Shown here: positions 22,491-34,734 of the stretch, in pieces | Layout: every line of letters begins with the position of its first letter | How positions within the stretch are numbered: the stretch's first letter is position 1 | Assembly (NCBI RefSeq): GCF_038502225.1 | Contig: NC_091298.1 | Location: 29,855,333-29,919,332 of the forward strand | From: Cherax quadricarinatus | Taxonomy: Eukaryota; Arthropoda; Malacostraca; Decapoda; Parastacidae | Direction of reading: 5' to 3' | Length of the DNA stretch: 64,000 nucleotides | Made by a program: the position numbers and the translations under genes | The notes under the pieces: model-generated | The model's database searches: none | What the model was told of the DNA's origin: nothing | Seen by the model: only the letters and a program-made list of their open reading frames with translations

Positions 22491-23618
22491 TATTATTTTT
22501 TTTTATCACACTGGCCGATTCCCACCAAGGCAGGGTGGCCCGAAAAAGAAAAACTTTCACCATCATTCACTCCATCACTGTCTTGCCAGAAGGGTGCTTT
22601 ACACTACAGTTTTTAAACTGCAACATTAACACCCCTCCTTCAGAGTGCAGGCACTGTACTTCCCATCTCCAGGACTCAAGTCCGGCCTGCCGGTTTCCCT
22701 GAACCCCTTCATAAATGTTACTTTGCTCACACTCCAACAGCACGTCAAGTATTAAAAACCATTTGTCTCCATTCACTCCTATCAAACACTCTCACGCATG
22801 CCTGCTGGAAGTCCAAGCCCCTCGCACACAAAACCTCCTTTACCCCCTCCCTCCAACCTTTCCTAGGCCGACCCCTACCCCGCCTTCCTTCCACTACAGA
22901 CAGATACACTCTTGAAGTCACTGTGTTTCGCTCCATTCTCTCTACATGTCCGAACCACCTCAACAACCCTTCCTCAACCCTCTGGACAACAGTTTTGGTA
23001 ATCCCGCACCTCCTCCTAACTTCCAAATTACGAATTCTCTGCATTATATTCACACCACACATTGCCCTCAGACATGACATCTCCACTGCCTCCAGCCTTC
23101 TCCTCGTTGCAACATTCATCACCCATGCTTCACACCCATATAAGAGCGTTGGTAAAACTATACTCTCATACATTCCTCTCTTTGCCTCCAAGGACAAAGT
23201 ACGTACTTTGTCTCCACAGACTCCTAAGTGCACCACTCGCCCTTTTCCCCTCATCAATTCTATGATTCACTTCATCTTTCATAGACCCATCCGCTGACAT
23301 GTCCACTCCCAAATATCTGAATACATTCACCTCCTCCATACTCTCTCCCTCCAATCTGATATCCAATCTTTCATCACCTAATCTTTTTGTTATCCTCATA
23401 ACCTTACTCTTTCCTGTATTCACTTTTAATTTTCTTCTTTTGCACACCCTACCAAATTCATCCACCAATCTCTGCAACTTCTCTTCAGAATCTCCCAAGA
23501 GCACAGTGTCATCAGCAAAGAGCAACTGTGACAACTCCCACTGTTGCTCTTTGCTGATGACACTGTGCTCTTGGGAGATTCTGAAGAGAAGTTGCAAAGA
23601 TTGGTGGATGAATTTGTA
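22491..23618 (-). mobile_element. RTE-like LINE copy C inserted in the left arm, with inverted 5' end
   Basis: A minus-strand insertion that ends in the same 3' UTR as copy A (near identical across 22512-22790). It carries the RT C-terminus in two frames joined near 23200 (a small duplication, GTACGTACTTTG, causes the shift). It reaches further 5' than copy A and includes [17 protein letters not shown]. At 23543-23615 the first roughly 72 bases are repeated in opposite orientation, giving a hairpin with 23456-23526. The right arm of the palindrome has uninterrupted sequence at this place, so the insertion came after the palindrome formed. Confidence 0.85.
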
Positions 23619-25997
23619 ATTTCATTAAATTACAACTCATCCCCCAAACTCCTCCCTCATTCTCCAGATTTTTACAACAGTATCACAAAAACTAACTCAA
23701 ACACTTTACTTTGAACAACAACAAAAACACCATCAATTACCTTTGAATACTCCAAAAACATCTTTCGAACACACCCAAATCACCACTGAATACTCCCAGA
23801 ACACCTTCATGAATACTCTTGCACATCATTTGAACACCTTCAAACACACCTTTGAATAGTCTCAAACACCATTTGAGTACTCCCAAATACACCACTGAAT
23901 ACTAGTAATACACCACTGAATTCAGTCAAAACACCACCAAAATCACCATAAACTAAGATCAACATCACAGACTAACACCCATTTTCACACAAATCCCCTC
24001 AAATCACTATAACCAAGACGATTACCAATTTCTATGAGTACACTCACCTCCAACTAAGATATAACATGAGCGCAAAAAACATGAACACAAACCAAACACA
24101 CACAAACACTTACAACAGAATCACCTCTTTTTCGGTATCTCTAGTTCGACAACAACACCCACATCCCACAACACCCACATCCCACATCACCCACACCCCG
24201 CAACACCCACAACAACAACAACCCACAACTTATAACCACTTTTCAGCATCTCTAGTTCGACAACACCCACAACCCACAACACCCCACAACCCACAACACC
24301 CACAACAACAACTCACAACATCAACTCACAACATCTTTTTTGGTATCTCTAGTTCAACAACAATACCCACAACCCTCATCACAATTTTTCCTCTTTCGAT
24401 TCAAAATTTTCCCCTTCTTTTTACTGAATCTTAAATGTAATGCACATTCCTCCCTACATTACTAAAATTCTAATAAAATCCTCTCCATACCCATCTCCTT
24501 GTATCCACATAAATTGCTAATATACTCACAACAACTAATCATCTCACTACCCAACTACTGCGGCATGTTTCTACACCCTCCAATCTTTTCCAATGCATCA
24601 TAACTTTTCACTTCTATAATTTCTTTTAAAATATTCACACATTACCTTTATTTTCAGTAAAATCCCCCCCCCCATATTTCATTAAATTTCTAATACAACC
24701 CTCCCCATACCCCTCTCCATCTCACCCACATTTCTTCACATCCACTCACCCGTCTCCCAACACACCTCTTCAGAACAAACACAAAAATCACATTTCACAT
24801 CCACAAATGCATCTCATCACCCATCTCAAATCCACTAAAATCACTGTATCCAAGATATTCACAAAATTCTATGACCACCTAACTCACACAGACAACTCAC
24901 TTTACTTTGAACACCTTCAAAACACTCTCATACATCATCATTTGAGACTACCTTTTCTCAATATCTCTTAAGAAATATTCTCTCATCGACAACCTTTATC
25001 ATCTCACTACAGAACAACCCCAAGATTACTTCGAACACTCTCATAAATCATTTGAATACTCACATAAACACCTTTGAACATTTCCAAACAACACTGAAGC
25101 ACTTCCAAAATATCATTTTGAATACTCCCAAATAAGATTTGTCATCTCTAATTCATCTACACTTACACATTTCATTAACTGAAATTACAACTCATCCACC
25201 ACACTACTCCCTCAGTCTCCAGACTTTACATCATTATCACAAAAACTAACACATACACTTATGACATGAGACATTTTACCAAAACTAACACAAACACACC
25301 CACACACACAACCCACTTTACTTTGTACAACAAAAAACAACATCAATTACCTTTCATTACTCCAAAAACATCATTTGAACACATTCAAAAACATCAACAA
25401 ACTCCTTTGAATACTCCCAAAACGCCACTGAATACAACCAAAACAGCACCGAATACTGCCCAAACAACACTAAAAATCACCAGAAACTAAGATCAACACC
25501 ACCAACTAAAACCCATTTTATAGAAATCCCCTCAAATCACTATAACCAAAGACGATCCCACTCACCTCAGACTATTATATAACATGAGCGCAAAAAAAAA
25601 CAACTCATAAATCGTTTGAATACTCACAAAAAAACACCTTTGAACATTTCCAAACAACACCGAAAACACTTACATAAGGATCACCACCAACTGAAAACAT
25701 AACATGTACACAAAAAAAAAAAAAAAACTAAGACATCCATCAACTATCATCAATGACCACTCACCTCAAAACCACTAAGATCGCATAAAACACTCGCAAA
25801 AAACACCTTTGGACATTTCCAAACATCACCGAACACTTACAAAATCACCACTAAAACATAACATGACACACACACTCATCAATGACCACTCATTTTTATA
25901 AACATTCACACAAAAAATCACAATCACCAACTCCATACAATATCTAATACACTCCCCTCACTACCACCAACACATACCAGCACAGATAGGGATACCT

Positions 25998-26050
25998 CCC
26001 ATGACATCACACTCCATCCTGTGTTTACTTGGCGATCAGCGACGTCACAC
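25998..26050. promoter_or_regulatory. TGACGTCA-type module 2 of the left arm
   Basis: CCATGACATCACACTCC, then CTGTGTTTACTTGGCGATC, then AGCGACGTCACACC. Same order and spacing as module 1; about 50 bases downstream comes TTGTTTCAACCTGTT. Confidence 0.5.
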
Positions 26051-26969
26051 CCCACTTTTACTTCATTTAACTTAACGAGAGGAAGTTACTTGTTTCAACC
26101 TGTTATATCTCCAATATCTAAGATCACCACAATCAAGACGTTTACCAAATTCTATAACCCCAACACTAAGATCACACATTTTTGTACACATTCTCTTAAA
26201 ACATCATCATAACGAAGATCACTAAAACTATCTATACTTTTACTAAGATCACATAACATTTTGTCTTCTCTAACTCACCCACCAATTTACATTCTCATTC
26301 ACACATTTCATTAACCGAAATTACATCTCATCCACCAAACTCCTCCCTCATTCTCCAGACTTTACATCATTAGCACAAAAAAAAACTAACTCATACACTT
26401 ATGACATGAGACATTACCATAACTAACACTGACTAACTTTGAACCAACTCTGAACAACACCAAAACACCACTGAACATCTTCAAAAAAATACTCTGCACA
26501 TCATTTGAACACCTTCAAAAACAACATCAAACACCTCCGAATACTCCCAAAACACTACTGATTACTACCAAATCTGAATACTACCAAAACACCGTCAAAA
26601 TCACCAGAAACTAAATTTACCATCACCAACTAACACCCATTTTACAGAAATCCCCTCAAATCACTATAACCAAGAACTCCCTCCCCATGGGCGCAAAAAA
26701 AGAAAAAAAAAAAATGAGCACATACCTAATACACAGACACTTAGTACATGATCACCATCAAGTGAAAACATATCTTGTACACACATAAATCTAAGACAAC
26801 CACCAACAACAAACACCCATATTCACTTACCTCAAAAACCACTAATATCACAGAAAACACTCATTTTTTATACACATTCACACAAAAAATCATATTTGAC
26901 TATATCTAAGCGCACTCACCTCACTACCACCAACACACGATGTCACACCCCACAGGACCGGCGAGGTCA

Positions 26970-27015
26970 CCTCCAGTGACGTCACACTCCCATCTGTGTT
27001 TACTTGGTGGTTAGT
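26970..27015. promoter_or_regulatory. TGACGTCA-type module 3 of the left arm
   Basis: CCAGTGACGTCACACTCC, then CTGTGTTTACTTGGTGG, then TTAGTAACATCACACCC, again followed by TTGTTTCAACCTGTT. One of the two palindromes has decayed to AACATCAC. Confidence 0.5.
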
Positions 27016-27840
27016 AACATCACACCCAACCCACCTTGTTTCAACCTGTTGTACCCACAATATCTAAGAACACTATAACCAAGACGATTACCAGATTTTA
27101 TGACCCCACCACTAAGATCACAGAAAACACTCATTTTTATAAACATTCACACAAAAATCACGATCACCAATTCCATATGTTCACCATCATCTATCAACAC
27201 TCATCATCAAGATCACCAAAAATCTAAGATCATGCATCTCAAAACTACTATGATCACTGAAAACACTTATTTTTTTAAACATTCGCACAAAAATAAGACA
27301 TACACAAAAATACCACGACACTTCCACCAACATCTATAACTTAACATGAGCACTATAACATATCACCATCACCAAAAAAAAAATAATACACAGACACCCA
27401 CAACTTATACATTTCAATCACAAATTTAAGACATGAGACATACACAATAAATCTAAGACATTCACCTCCAACTAAGACATACGCATCATAACTAAGACAT
27501 ACACCAAAACCTATACTTGACATATTGACAATAATTATAAGACATAAGCACAAAAAAATTTACCATGTCATGAGACATTACCAGAACTAAGTCACACACC
27601 TCCAACTAATACACAATCACTTTACTAAGTTCATGTTAACTATTCATCAACAAAAAATATTAATACAATTTACCCACAAAATTTATGTTATAATCGTCAA
27701 AACATAAAACTGTTTTACACATTTTTTTCTCAAACTGAATATTCATACCACATTTATCATTTCTCACCTATGTTACATATCACATTTCTCACCCTCATCA
27801 TCCCTAAAACATCCTTTCTTATTCATCCGCATATCACCTA

Positions 27841-27970
27841 GAGATGTTTTTAACCCCGACGACCCATCACGACGTAGGAGCCAGAGCAACCATCACCACT
27901 CCAACACCACCTACTACACTCTGGCTCCTAGTGTCATGATGGGTCGTCGGGGTTAAAAACATCTCTATGA
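27841..27970. repeat. Centre of the palindrome: stem edge and 32-nt loop
   Basis: The text GAGATGTTTTTAACCCCGAC on the left is mirrored on the right. A 5-base asymmetric spot (CGACG versus GTGT) is followed by TAGGAGCCAGAG and its complement CTCTGGCTCCTA. Between them 27887-27918 is single-copy, A/C-rich and free of G. Confidence 0.9.
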
Positions 27971-30900
27971 GATATGCGGATGAATAAGGAAGGATGTTTC
28001 AGGGATGATGAGGGTGAGAAATGTGATATGTAACATAGGTGAGAAATGATAAATGTGGTATGAATATTCAGTTTGAGAAAAAAATGTGTAAAACAGTTTT
28101 ATGTTTTGACGATTATAACATAAATTTGGTGGGTAAATTGTATTAATATTTTTTGTTGATGAATAGTTAACATGAACTTAGTAAAGTGATTGTGTATTAG
28201 TTGGAGGTGTGTGACTTAGTTCTGGTAATGTCTCATGACATGGTAAATTTTTTTGTGCTTATGTCTTATAATTATTGTCAATATGTCAAGTATAGGTTTT
28301 GGTGTATGTCTTAGTTATGATGCGTATGTCTTAGTTGGAGGTGAATGTCTTAGATTTATTGTGTATGTCTCATGTCTTAAATTTGTGATTGAAATGTATA
28401 AGTTGTGGGTGTCTGTGTATTATTATTTTTTTTTTTTTGATGATGGTGATATGTTATAGTGCTCATGTTATGTTATAGATGTTGGTGGAAGTGTCGTGGT
28501 ATTTTTGTGTATGTCTTATTTTTGTGCGAATGTTTAAAAAAATAAGTGTTTTCAGTGATCATAGTAGTTTTGAGATGCATGATCTTAGATTTTTGGTGAT
28601 CTTGGTGATGAGTGTTGATAGATGATGGTGAACATTATATGGAATTGGTGATCGTGATTTTTGTGTGAATGTTTATAAAAATGAGTGTTTTCTGTGATCT
28701 TAGTGGTGGGGTTATGAAATCTGGTAATCGTCTTGGTTATAGTGTTCTTAGATATTGTGGGTACAACAGGTTTAAACAAGGTGGGCTGGGTGGGATGTTA
28801 CTAACCACCAAGTAAACACTGATGGGAGTGTGACGTCACTGGAGGTGACCTCGCCGGTCCTGTGGGGTGTGACATCGTGTGTTGGTGGTAGTGAGGTGAG
28901 TGCGCTTAGATATAGTCAAATATGATTTTTTGTGTGAATGTGTATAAAAAATGAGTGTTTTCTGTGATATTAGTGGTTTTTGAGGTAAGTGAATATGGGT
29001 GTTTGTTGTTGGTGGTTGTCTTAGATTTATGTGTGTACAAGATATGTTTTCACTTGATGGTGATCATGTACTAAGTGTCTGTGTATTAGGTATGTGTTCA
29101 TGTTTTTTTGTTTGTTTTTTTTTTTTTTTTTTTGATTTTTTTTTTTTTGTTTTTTTTTTTGCGCCCATGGGGAGGGAGTTCTTGGTTATAGTGATTTGAG
29201 GGGATTTCTATAAAATGGGTGTTAGTTGGTGATGCTAAACTTAGTTTCTGGTGATTTTGACGGTGTTTTGGTAGTATTCAGTGGTGATTTGGTAGTAATC
29301 AGTAGTGTTTTGGGAGTATTCGGAGGTGTTTGATGTTGTTTTTGAAGGTGTTCAAATGATGTGCAGAGTATTTTTTTGAAGATGTTCAGTGGTGTTTTGG
29401 TGTTGTTCAGAGTTGGTTCAAAGTTAGTCAGTGTTAGTTATGGTAATGTCTCATGTCATAAGTGTATGAGTTAGTTTTTTTTTTGTGCTAATGATGTAAA
29501 GTCTGGAGAATGAGGGAGGAGTTTGGTGGATGAGATGTAATTTCGGTTAATGAAATGTGTGAATGAGAATGTAAATTGGTGGGTGAGTTAGAGAAGACAA
29601 AATGTTATGTGATCTTAGTAAAAGTATAGATAGTTTTAGTGATCTTCGTTATGATGTTGTTTTAAGAGAATGTGTACAAAAATGTGTGATCTTAGTGTTG
29701 GGGTTATAGAATTTGGTAAACGTCTTGATTGTGGTGATCTTAGATATTGGAGATATAACAGGTTGAAACAAGTAACTTCCTCTCGTTAAGTTAAATGAAG
29801 TAAAAGTGGGGTGTGACGTCGCTGATCGCCAAGTAAACACAGGATGGAGTGTGATGTCATGGGAGGTATCCCTATCTGTGCTGGTATGTGTTGGTGGTAG
29901 TGAGGGGAGTGTATTAGATATTGTATGGAGTTGGTGATTGTGATTTTTTGTGTGAATGTTTATAAAAATGAGTGGTCATTGATGATAGTTGATGGATGAC
30001 TTAGTTTTTTTTTGTGTGTGTGTGTGTGTGCATGTTATGTTTTCAGTTAGTGGTGATCCTGTTGTAAGTGCTTCGGTGATGTTTGGAAATGTTCAAAGGT
30101 GTTTTTTGTGAGTATTCAAAATGATTTATGAGTTTTTTTTTTTGCGCTCATGTTATATAATAGTCTGAGGTGAGTGGGATCGTCTTGGTTATAGTGATTT
30201 GAGGGGATTTCTATAAAATGGGAGTTAGTTGGTGGTGTTGATCTTAGTTTCTGGTGATTTTTAGTGTTATTTGGGCAGTATTCGGTGCTGTTTTGGTAGT
30301 ATTCAGTGGTGTTTTGGGAGTATTCAAAGGAGTTTGTTGATGTTTTTGAATGTGTTCAAATGATGTTTTTGGAGTAATCAAAGGTAATTGATGTTGTTTT
30401 TTGGTGTTGTACAAAGTAAAGTGGGGTGTGTGTGTGGGTGTGTTTGTGTTAGTTTTGGTAAAATGTCTCATGTCATAAGTGTATGTGTTAGTTTTTGTGA
30501 TAATGATGTAAAGTCTGGAGACTGAGGGAGTAGTGTGGTGGATGAGTTGTAATTTCAGTTAATGAAATGTGTAAGTGTAGATGAATTAGAGATGACAAAT
30601 CTTATTTGGGAGTATTCAAAATGATATTTTGGAAGTGCTTCAGTGTTGTTTGGAAATGTTCAAAGGTGTTTATGTGAGTATTCAAATGATTTATGAGAGT
30701 GTTCGAAGTAATCTTGGGGTTGTTCTGTAGTGAGATGATAAAGGTTGTCGATGAGAGAATATTTCATAAGAGATATTGAGAAAAGGTAGTCTCAAATGAT
30801 GATGTATGAGAGTGTTTTAAAGGTGTTCAAAGTAAAGTGAGGTGTCTGTGTGAGTTAGGTGGTCATAGAATTTTGTGAATATCTTTGATACAGTGATTTT

Positions 30901-32228
30901 AGTGGATTTGAGATGGGTGATGAGATGCATTTATGGATGTGAAATGTGATTTTTGTGTTTGTTCTGAAGAGGTGTGTAGGGAGACGGGTGAGTGGATGTG
31001 AAGAAATGTGGGTGAGATGGAGAGGAATATGGGGAGGGTTGTATTAAAAATTTAATGAAATATGGGGGGATTTTACTGAAAATAAAGGTAATGTGTGAAT
31101 ATTATAAAAGAAATTATAGAAGTGAAAAGTTATGATACACTGGAAAAGATTGGAGGGTGTACAAACATGCGGCAGTAGTTGGAAAGTGAGATGATTAGTT
31201 GTGAGTGTATTATTAATTTATGTGGATACAAGGAGATGGGTATGGAGAGGATTTTATTAGAATTTTAGTAATGTAGGCAGGATTGTGCATTACATTTTAA
31301 GATTCAATAAAAAGAAGGGGAAAAATTTGTATCGAAAGAGGAAAAATTGTGAATAAATTGGTAAGTGATGAGGGTTGTGGGTATTGTTGTCGAACTAGTG
31401 ATGCCGAAAAAGTGGTTATAAGTGTCTACAGGTGTGGGTTGTTGTGTGGGTTGTTGTTGTGGGTGTGGGTGTTGTTGTCGAACTAGAGATAAAAGTGGTT
31501 ATAAACGAGAAAAAAAATGTGGGTTGTGGGTGTTGTTGTCGAGCTAGAGATACCGAAAAAGAGGTGATTCTGTTGTAAGTGTTCGTGTGTGTTTGGTTTG
31601 TGTTCAAGTTTTTTTGCGCACATGTTACATCTTAGTTGGAGGTGAGTGTACTCATAGAAATTGGTAATCGTCTTGGTTATAGTGATTTGAGAGAATTTGT
31701 GTGAAAATGGGTGTTAGTCTGTGATGTTGATCTTAGTTTATGGTGATTTTGGTGGTGTTTTGACCGTATTCAGTGGTGTTTTAGTAGTATTCAGTGGTGT
31801 ATTTGGGAGTACTCAAGTGGTGTTTGAGACTATTCAAAGGTGTTTTTAAAGGTGTTCAAATGATGTGCAAAAGTATTTATGAAGGAGTTCTGGGAGTATT
31901 CAGTGGTGATTTGAGGGTGTTCGAATGATGTTTTTGGAGTATTCAAAGGTAATTGATGGTGTTTTTGGTGTTGTTCAAAGTAAAGTGTTTGAGTTAGTTT
32001 TTGTGATTCTGTTGTAAAAATCTGGAGAATGAGGGAGGAGTTTGGGGGATGAGTTGTAATTTAATGAAATATGTAAGTGTAGATAAATTAGAGATGTCAA
32101 ATCTTATTTGTGAGTATTCAAAATGATATTTTGGAAGTGTTTCGGTGTTGTTTGGAAATGTTCAAAGGTGCTTTTGTGTGTATTCAAATGATTTATGAGA
32201 GTGTTTTGAAGGTGTTCAAAGTAAAGTG

Positions 32229-32259
<31 letters not shown>

Positions 32260-33603
32260 CATATTAACTTCGTAATATGTAAAATTGTGACTAGTGAATT
32301 TATCGAAAAGTGGTTATAAGTTGTAAGTGTTGTGGTGACTTTTTCTGATGAAATAGTTGAAACAAGAAAAATGTCTAGAGTTCAGGAGAGTGAATCTTTT
32401 GTAAAGAAATTGTGGATTGTTGTGGGTATTAACGAAAAAATGTGGAATTATTTGGGTTATCCTGGGTTAAGAGTGAAAATGTTTTCCCTATGTTGTATAT
32501 GAAATGTGTAATACTGAGATGGTGACGACGAAGAAGATCCAGAACAAAATGCACAGAATTTCTTCAAGAGAAAAATATGTTGATTTTAGTCAATGAATTG
32601 TACCTTTTTTTCAATGAATTTTTTTTGTTGGATGTATATGAAATGCATTGGTTGTATAATAAATTAATGAAAATATTGTGTATTAGTGTTATCCTGCATT
32701 ATATTGCCTGCTCGACAAGATTCAACCTGTGTGTGTGAGGTCATCATGTGACGTCACTGACTGCCGAGTAAACACAGGTGGGGTGACGTCACACTTGTTT
32801 AGACCTGTAGTAAGAGAAAGTACCATGTCCGCTTACCCCCCAGAGGGGGGAATCCAAAAAAAACTTGATCCAAGGAGATGGAGTCTTTGTATTATTGATA
32901 TGGAGAAAAACTTGATCCAAGGAAGTAGAGCAGGAATATTTGGGGTAGAAGTTGGTTGTGGGAGGTATGGGGGGAGGGTGTTGATCCGAGGAGATCATAA
33001 GAAATTTCGAAACCCCATAGGGGGAATCCAAGAAACTTGATCCGAGGAAGTGGAGTCTTTGTATTATTGATATCGAGAAAAACTTGATCCAAGGAGATGG
33101 AGCAGGAATTTTGGGATGGAAATGGGTGGTGGGAGGGGTACCCATAGGGGGAAACCCAAAAAATTTGATCCGAGGAGATGGAGAGCACAAGAAAATGAAA
33201 TTCAAAAAAAAATCGAAAAAAATCGGAAAAAAATTCGGGGGGTGGGGGCGATCTGGACGACGCTGCAGAAGGCGCTGCAGAAGGCGCGGGGCGGGCGCGA
33301 GGGCGGGCGTGGGGCGGGGTGCAGGGCGGGCGCGCGGGTGCGGGTGGGGGCGTGGGTGGTGGTTCGAGGGTGAGGTCAAGGTCATTAGCAAAAAGGTGTG
33401 AAAAGGAGTCCGCTGAGAGGAGACTGTACCGTGGAGACCGCTGAGAGGAGACTGTACCGTGGAGACCGCTCAGAGGAGGAGACCGTACCGTGGGAGACCG
33501 CTCAGAGGAGGAGACCGTACCGTGGGAGACCGCTCAGAGGAGGAGACCGTACCGTGGGAGACCGCTCAGGAAAGGAGACCGCTCTGTAGAAAACTCACCT
33601 ACT
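27919..33603. repeat. Right arm of the palindrome
   Basis: Reverse complement of the left arm without the LINE insertion. The plus strand is G/T-rich. Small differences include poly-T length changes (29100-29160 against the matching poly-A near 26695), a (GT)n at 32231-32260 and scattered substitutions, so the arms have evolved separately. Confidence 0.85.
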
Positions 33604-33774
33604 ACTAACAATAATAATATTACTGTAATGCTAACTATATACTGCAAAAATAAAGTGAGTTTTTGTCGTCATTGCTCACATATGAATCCATTATTATTAT
33701 TATTTTTGGGAAGCTATAAACCCTTAAAGACCAAATAGAACCTGGAGAATGGGAGGTAATCGGTAATGACGGAA

Positions 33775-34215
33775 ATGATCCATGGTACTGTTATACCATG
33801 GATCACATGAAGACTGTTGTACCATGGGTCACGTGAAGACTGTTGTACCATGGGTCACGTGAAGACTGTTATAACGTGGATCACGAGAAGACTGTTGTAT
33901 CATAGATCACGTGAGTGCTTTGGAACCATGAATCACGCGAAAACTGTTGTAACATGGGTTAAGTAAAGACTTTTGTATCAAGAATCACGTGACTGTTGTA
34001 GTACCATGAATCACGTGAAGATTGCTGTATCATGGTTCACGTGGTCGGTGTTGTACCTTTCATTAAGTTTTCGCTCTTGTACCGTTTATCACCTGCCCAC
34101 TGTTCTACTGTTGATCACGTGACTACTGTTGTCCCATTCATCACTTGCCCACTGTTGTACCATTCATCACCTGGCCACTGTTGTACTATTCATCACCTCC
34201 CACTGTTGTACAATG
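33775..34215. repeat. Minisatellite, 26-bp unit (part 1)
   Basis: Units such as ACTGTTGTACCATGGGTCAC followed by GTGAAG, drifting to CCATTCATCACCTGGCCACTG-type units (20-base core) toward 34200. The array resumes at 35325-35465, so the two parts were once continuous. Confidence 0.9.
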
Positions 34216-34239
34216 TGTCACAACAGAGGCATCATCATC

Positions 34240-34734
34240 GGATTTTTCCTAAGAACATACCGAATTTGTAGTCCTGAGTTTTTTGACGGGAAATGTACTT
34301 ACATACATCAAACCTTCACTGATTTACATTTTCCTTCCTTTTTCATCGAAGACTGCAAGAAAAGAGCTCTTCAGATAATCAATTCTCCACGCATTCCTAA
34401 CAGTGTTATAATTCTTCCCAACAGCCAGGTTGCATTGAACGTTTCCAAGGTACTCGCACAAACTATCACTAGAGTCGCCATTGCACAAAAATCGAACCAC
34501 CATGAACCAGTCAATGCAGGAGTTTACACTATACCTTGTGGAGGCTGTAACAGGATATATGTAGGTGAAATAGCTAGGAACCTTGAAAAACGCCTCAATG
34601 AAGACATTAACAAATGTAGGAATGATAACTTGAACAACGCCTCCATACAACACCGGAATTCCACCAATCACCTCATGAAATTCAACGACGCCTGGCTAGT
34701 AATCAGAGAACCTAATTTCTGCAGATGTAAATGA
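34240..34734 (+). pseudogene. Penelope-like protein C-terminus with GIY-YIG endonuclease
   Basis: Part of an open frame that starts at 34129 inside the satellite, so the given start is not real. Residues FFLRTYRICSPEFFDGKCTY resemble the RT-endonuclease linker. The nuclease core begins GVYTIPCGGCNRIYVGEIAR (about 34522-34581), with the G-V-Y and Y-V-G pairs, the Arg of the second helix and the C-x-x-C typical of Penelope types. LEKRLNEDINKCRNDN follows, and the His-containing NHLMKFNDAW ends the domain. The RT domain is missing (5' truncation). Penelope elements use this nuclease to open the target site. The frame through the domain is intact. Confidence 0.75.

Larger units (their letters stand above)
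23619..27840. repeat. Left-arm interior: diverged modules, A/C-rich
   Basis: Built from imperfect copies of a 1.1-1.6 kb unit. Shared landmarks are AATCCCCTCAAATCACTATA at 23995, 25530 and 26655, and ATGAGCGCAAAAAA-like text at 24067, 25582 and 26689. The text AACTCATCC(A/C)CC followed by an ACTCCTCCCTCA-like run recurs at 23631, 25191 and 26327. The plus strand is very poor in G. Short open frames here lack motifs, and the mirrored arm encodes nearly the same peptides on the other strand, so they are not called. Confidence 0.7.
20765..33609. mobile_element. Giant palindromic element with 6-bp target duplication
   Basis: An inverted repeat whose arms run from 20771 to 27886 and from 33603 back to 27919, around a 32-nt loop (27887-27918). 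The ends read AGCTGGTGAGTTTTCTAC on the left and, on the complement of the right end, AGTAGGTGAGTTTTCTAC. ACTAAC lies directly outside both (20765-20770 and 33604-33609). The arms match over their length, for instance the stem-edge TAGGAGCCAGAG and the outer CTACAGAGCGGTCTCC. The left arm is longer mainly because of a LINE insertion at 22.49-23.62 kb. No transposase, polymerase, integrase or capsid gene is visible. AG...CT termini and a 6-bp duplication fit Polinton/Maverick-like integration, but 6-7 bp also fits Dada. Foldback-type elements share the architecture of long inverted repeats with internal satellites. It is best described as a non-autonomous foldback element of unknown superfamily. 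Confidence 0.75.

Noticed and set aside
20955..33401. Proline/arginine-rich and short Thr/Asn-rich proteins in the palindrome
   Set aside because: They come from C-rich or A/C-rich composition, are not conserved in length between arms, and show no domain.
20771..33603. Palindrome as a pure assembly fold-back artefact
   Set aside because: Arms differ by indels, one carries a LINE, and the outer ends have a direct repeat; still listed as needing read-level confirmation.
20771..33603. Endogenous virus or complete Polinton
   Set aside because: No DNA polymerase B, integrase, ATPase, protease or capsid motif in any frame, so only the ends resemble such elements.
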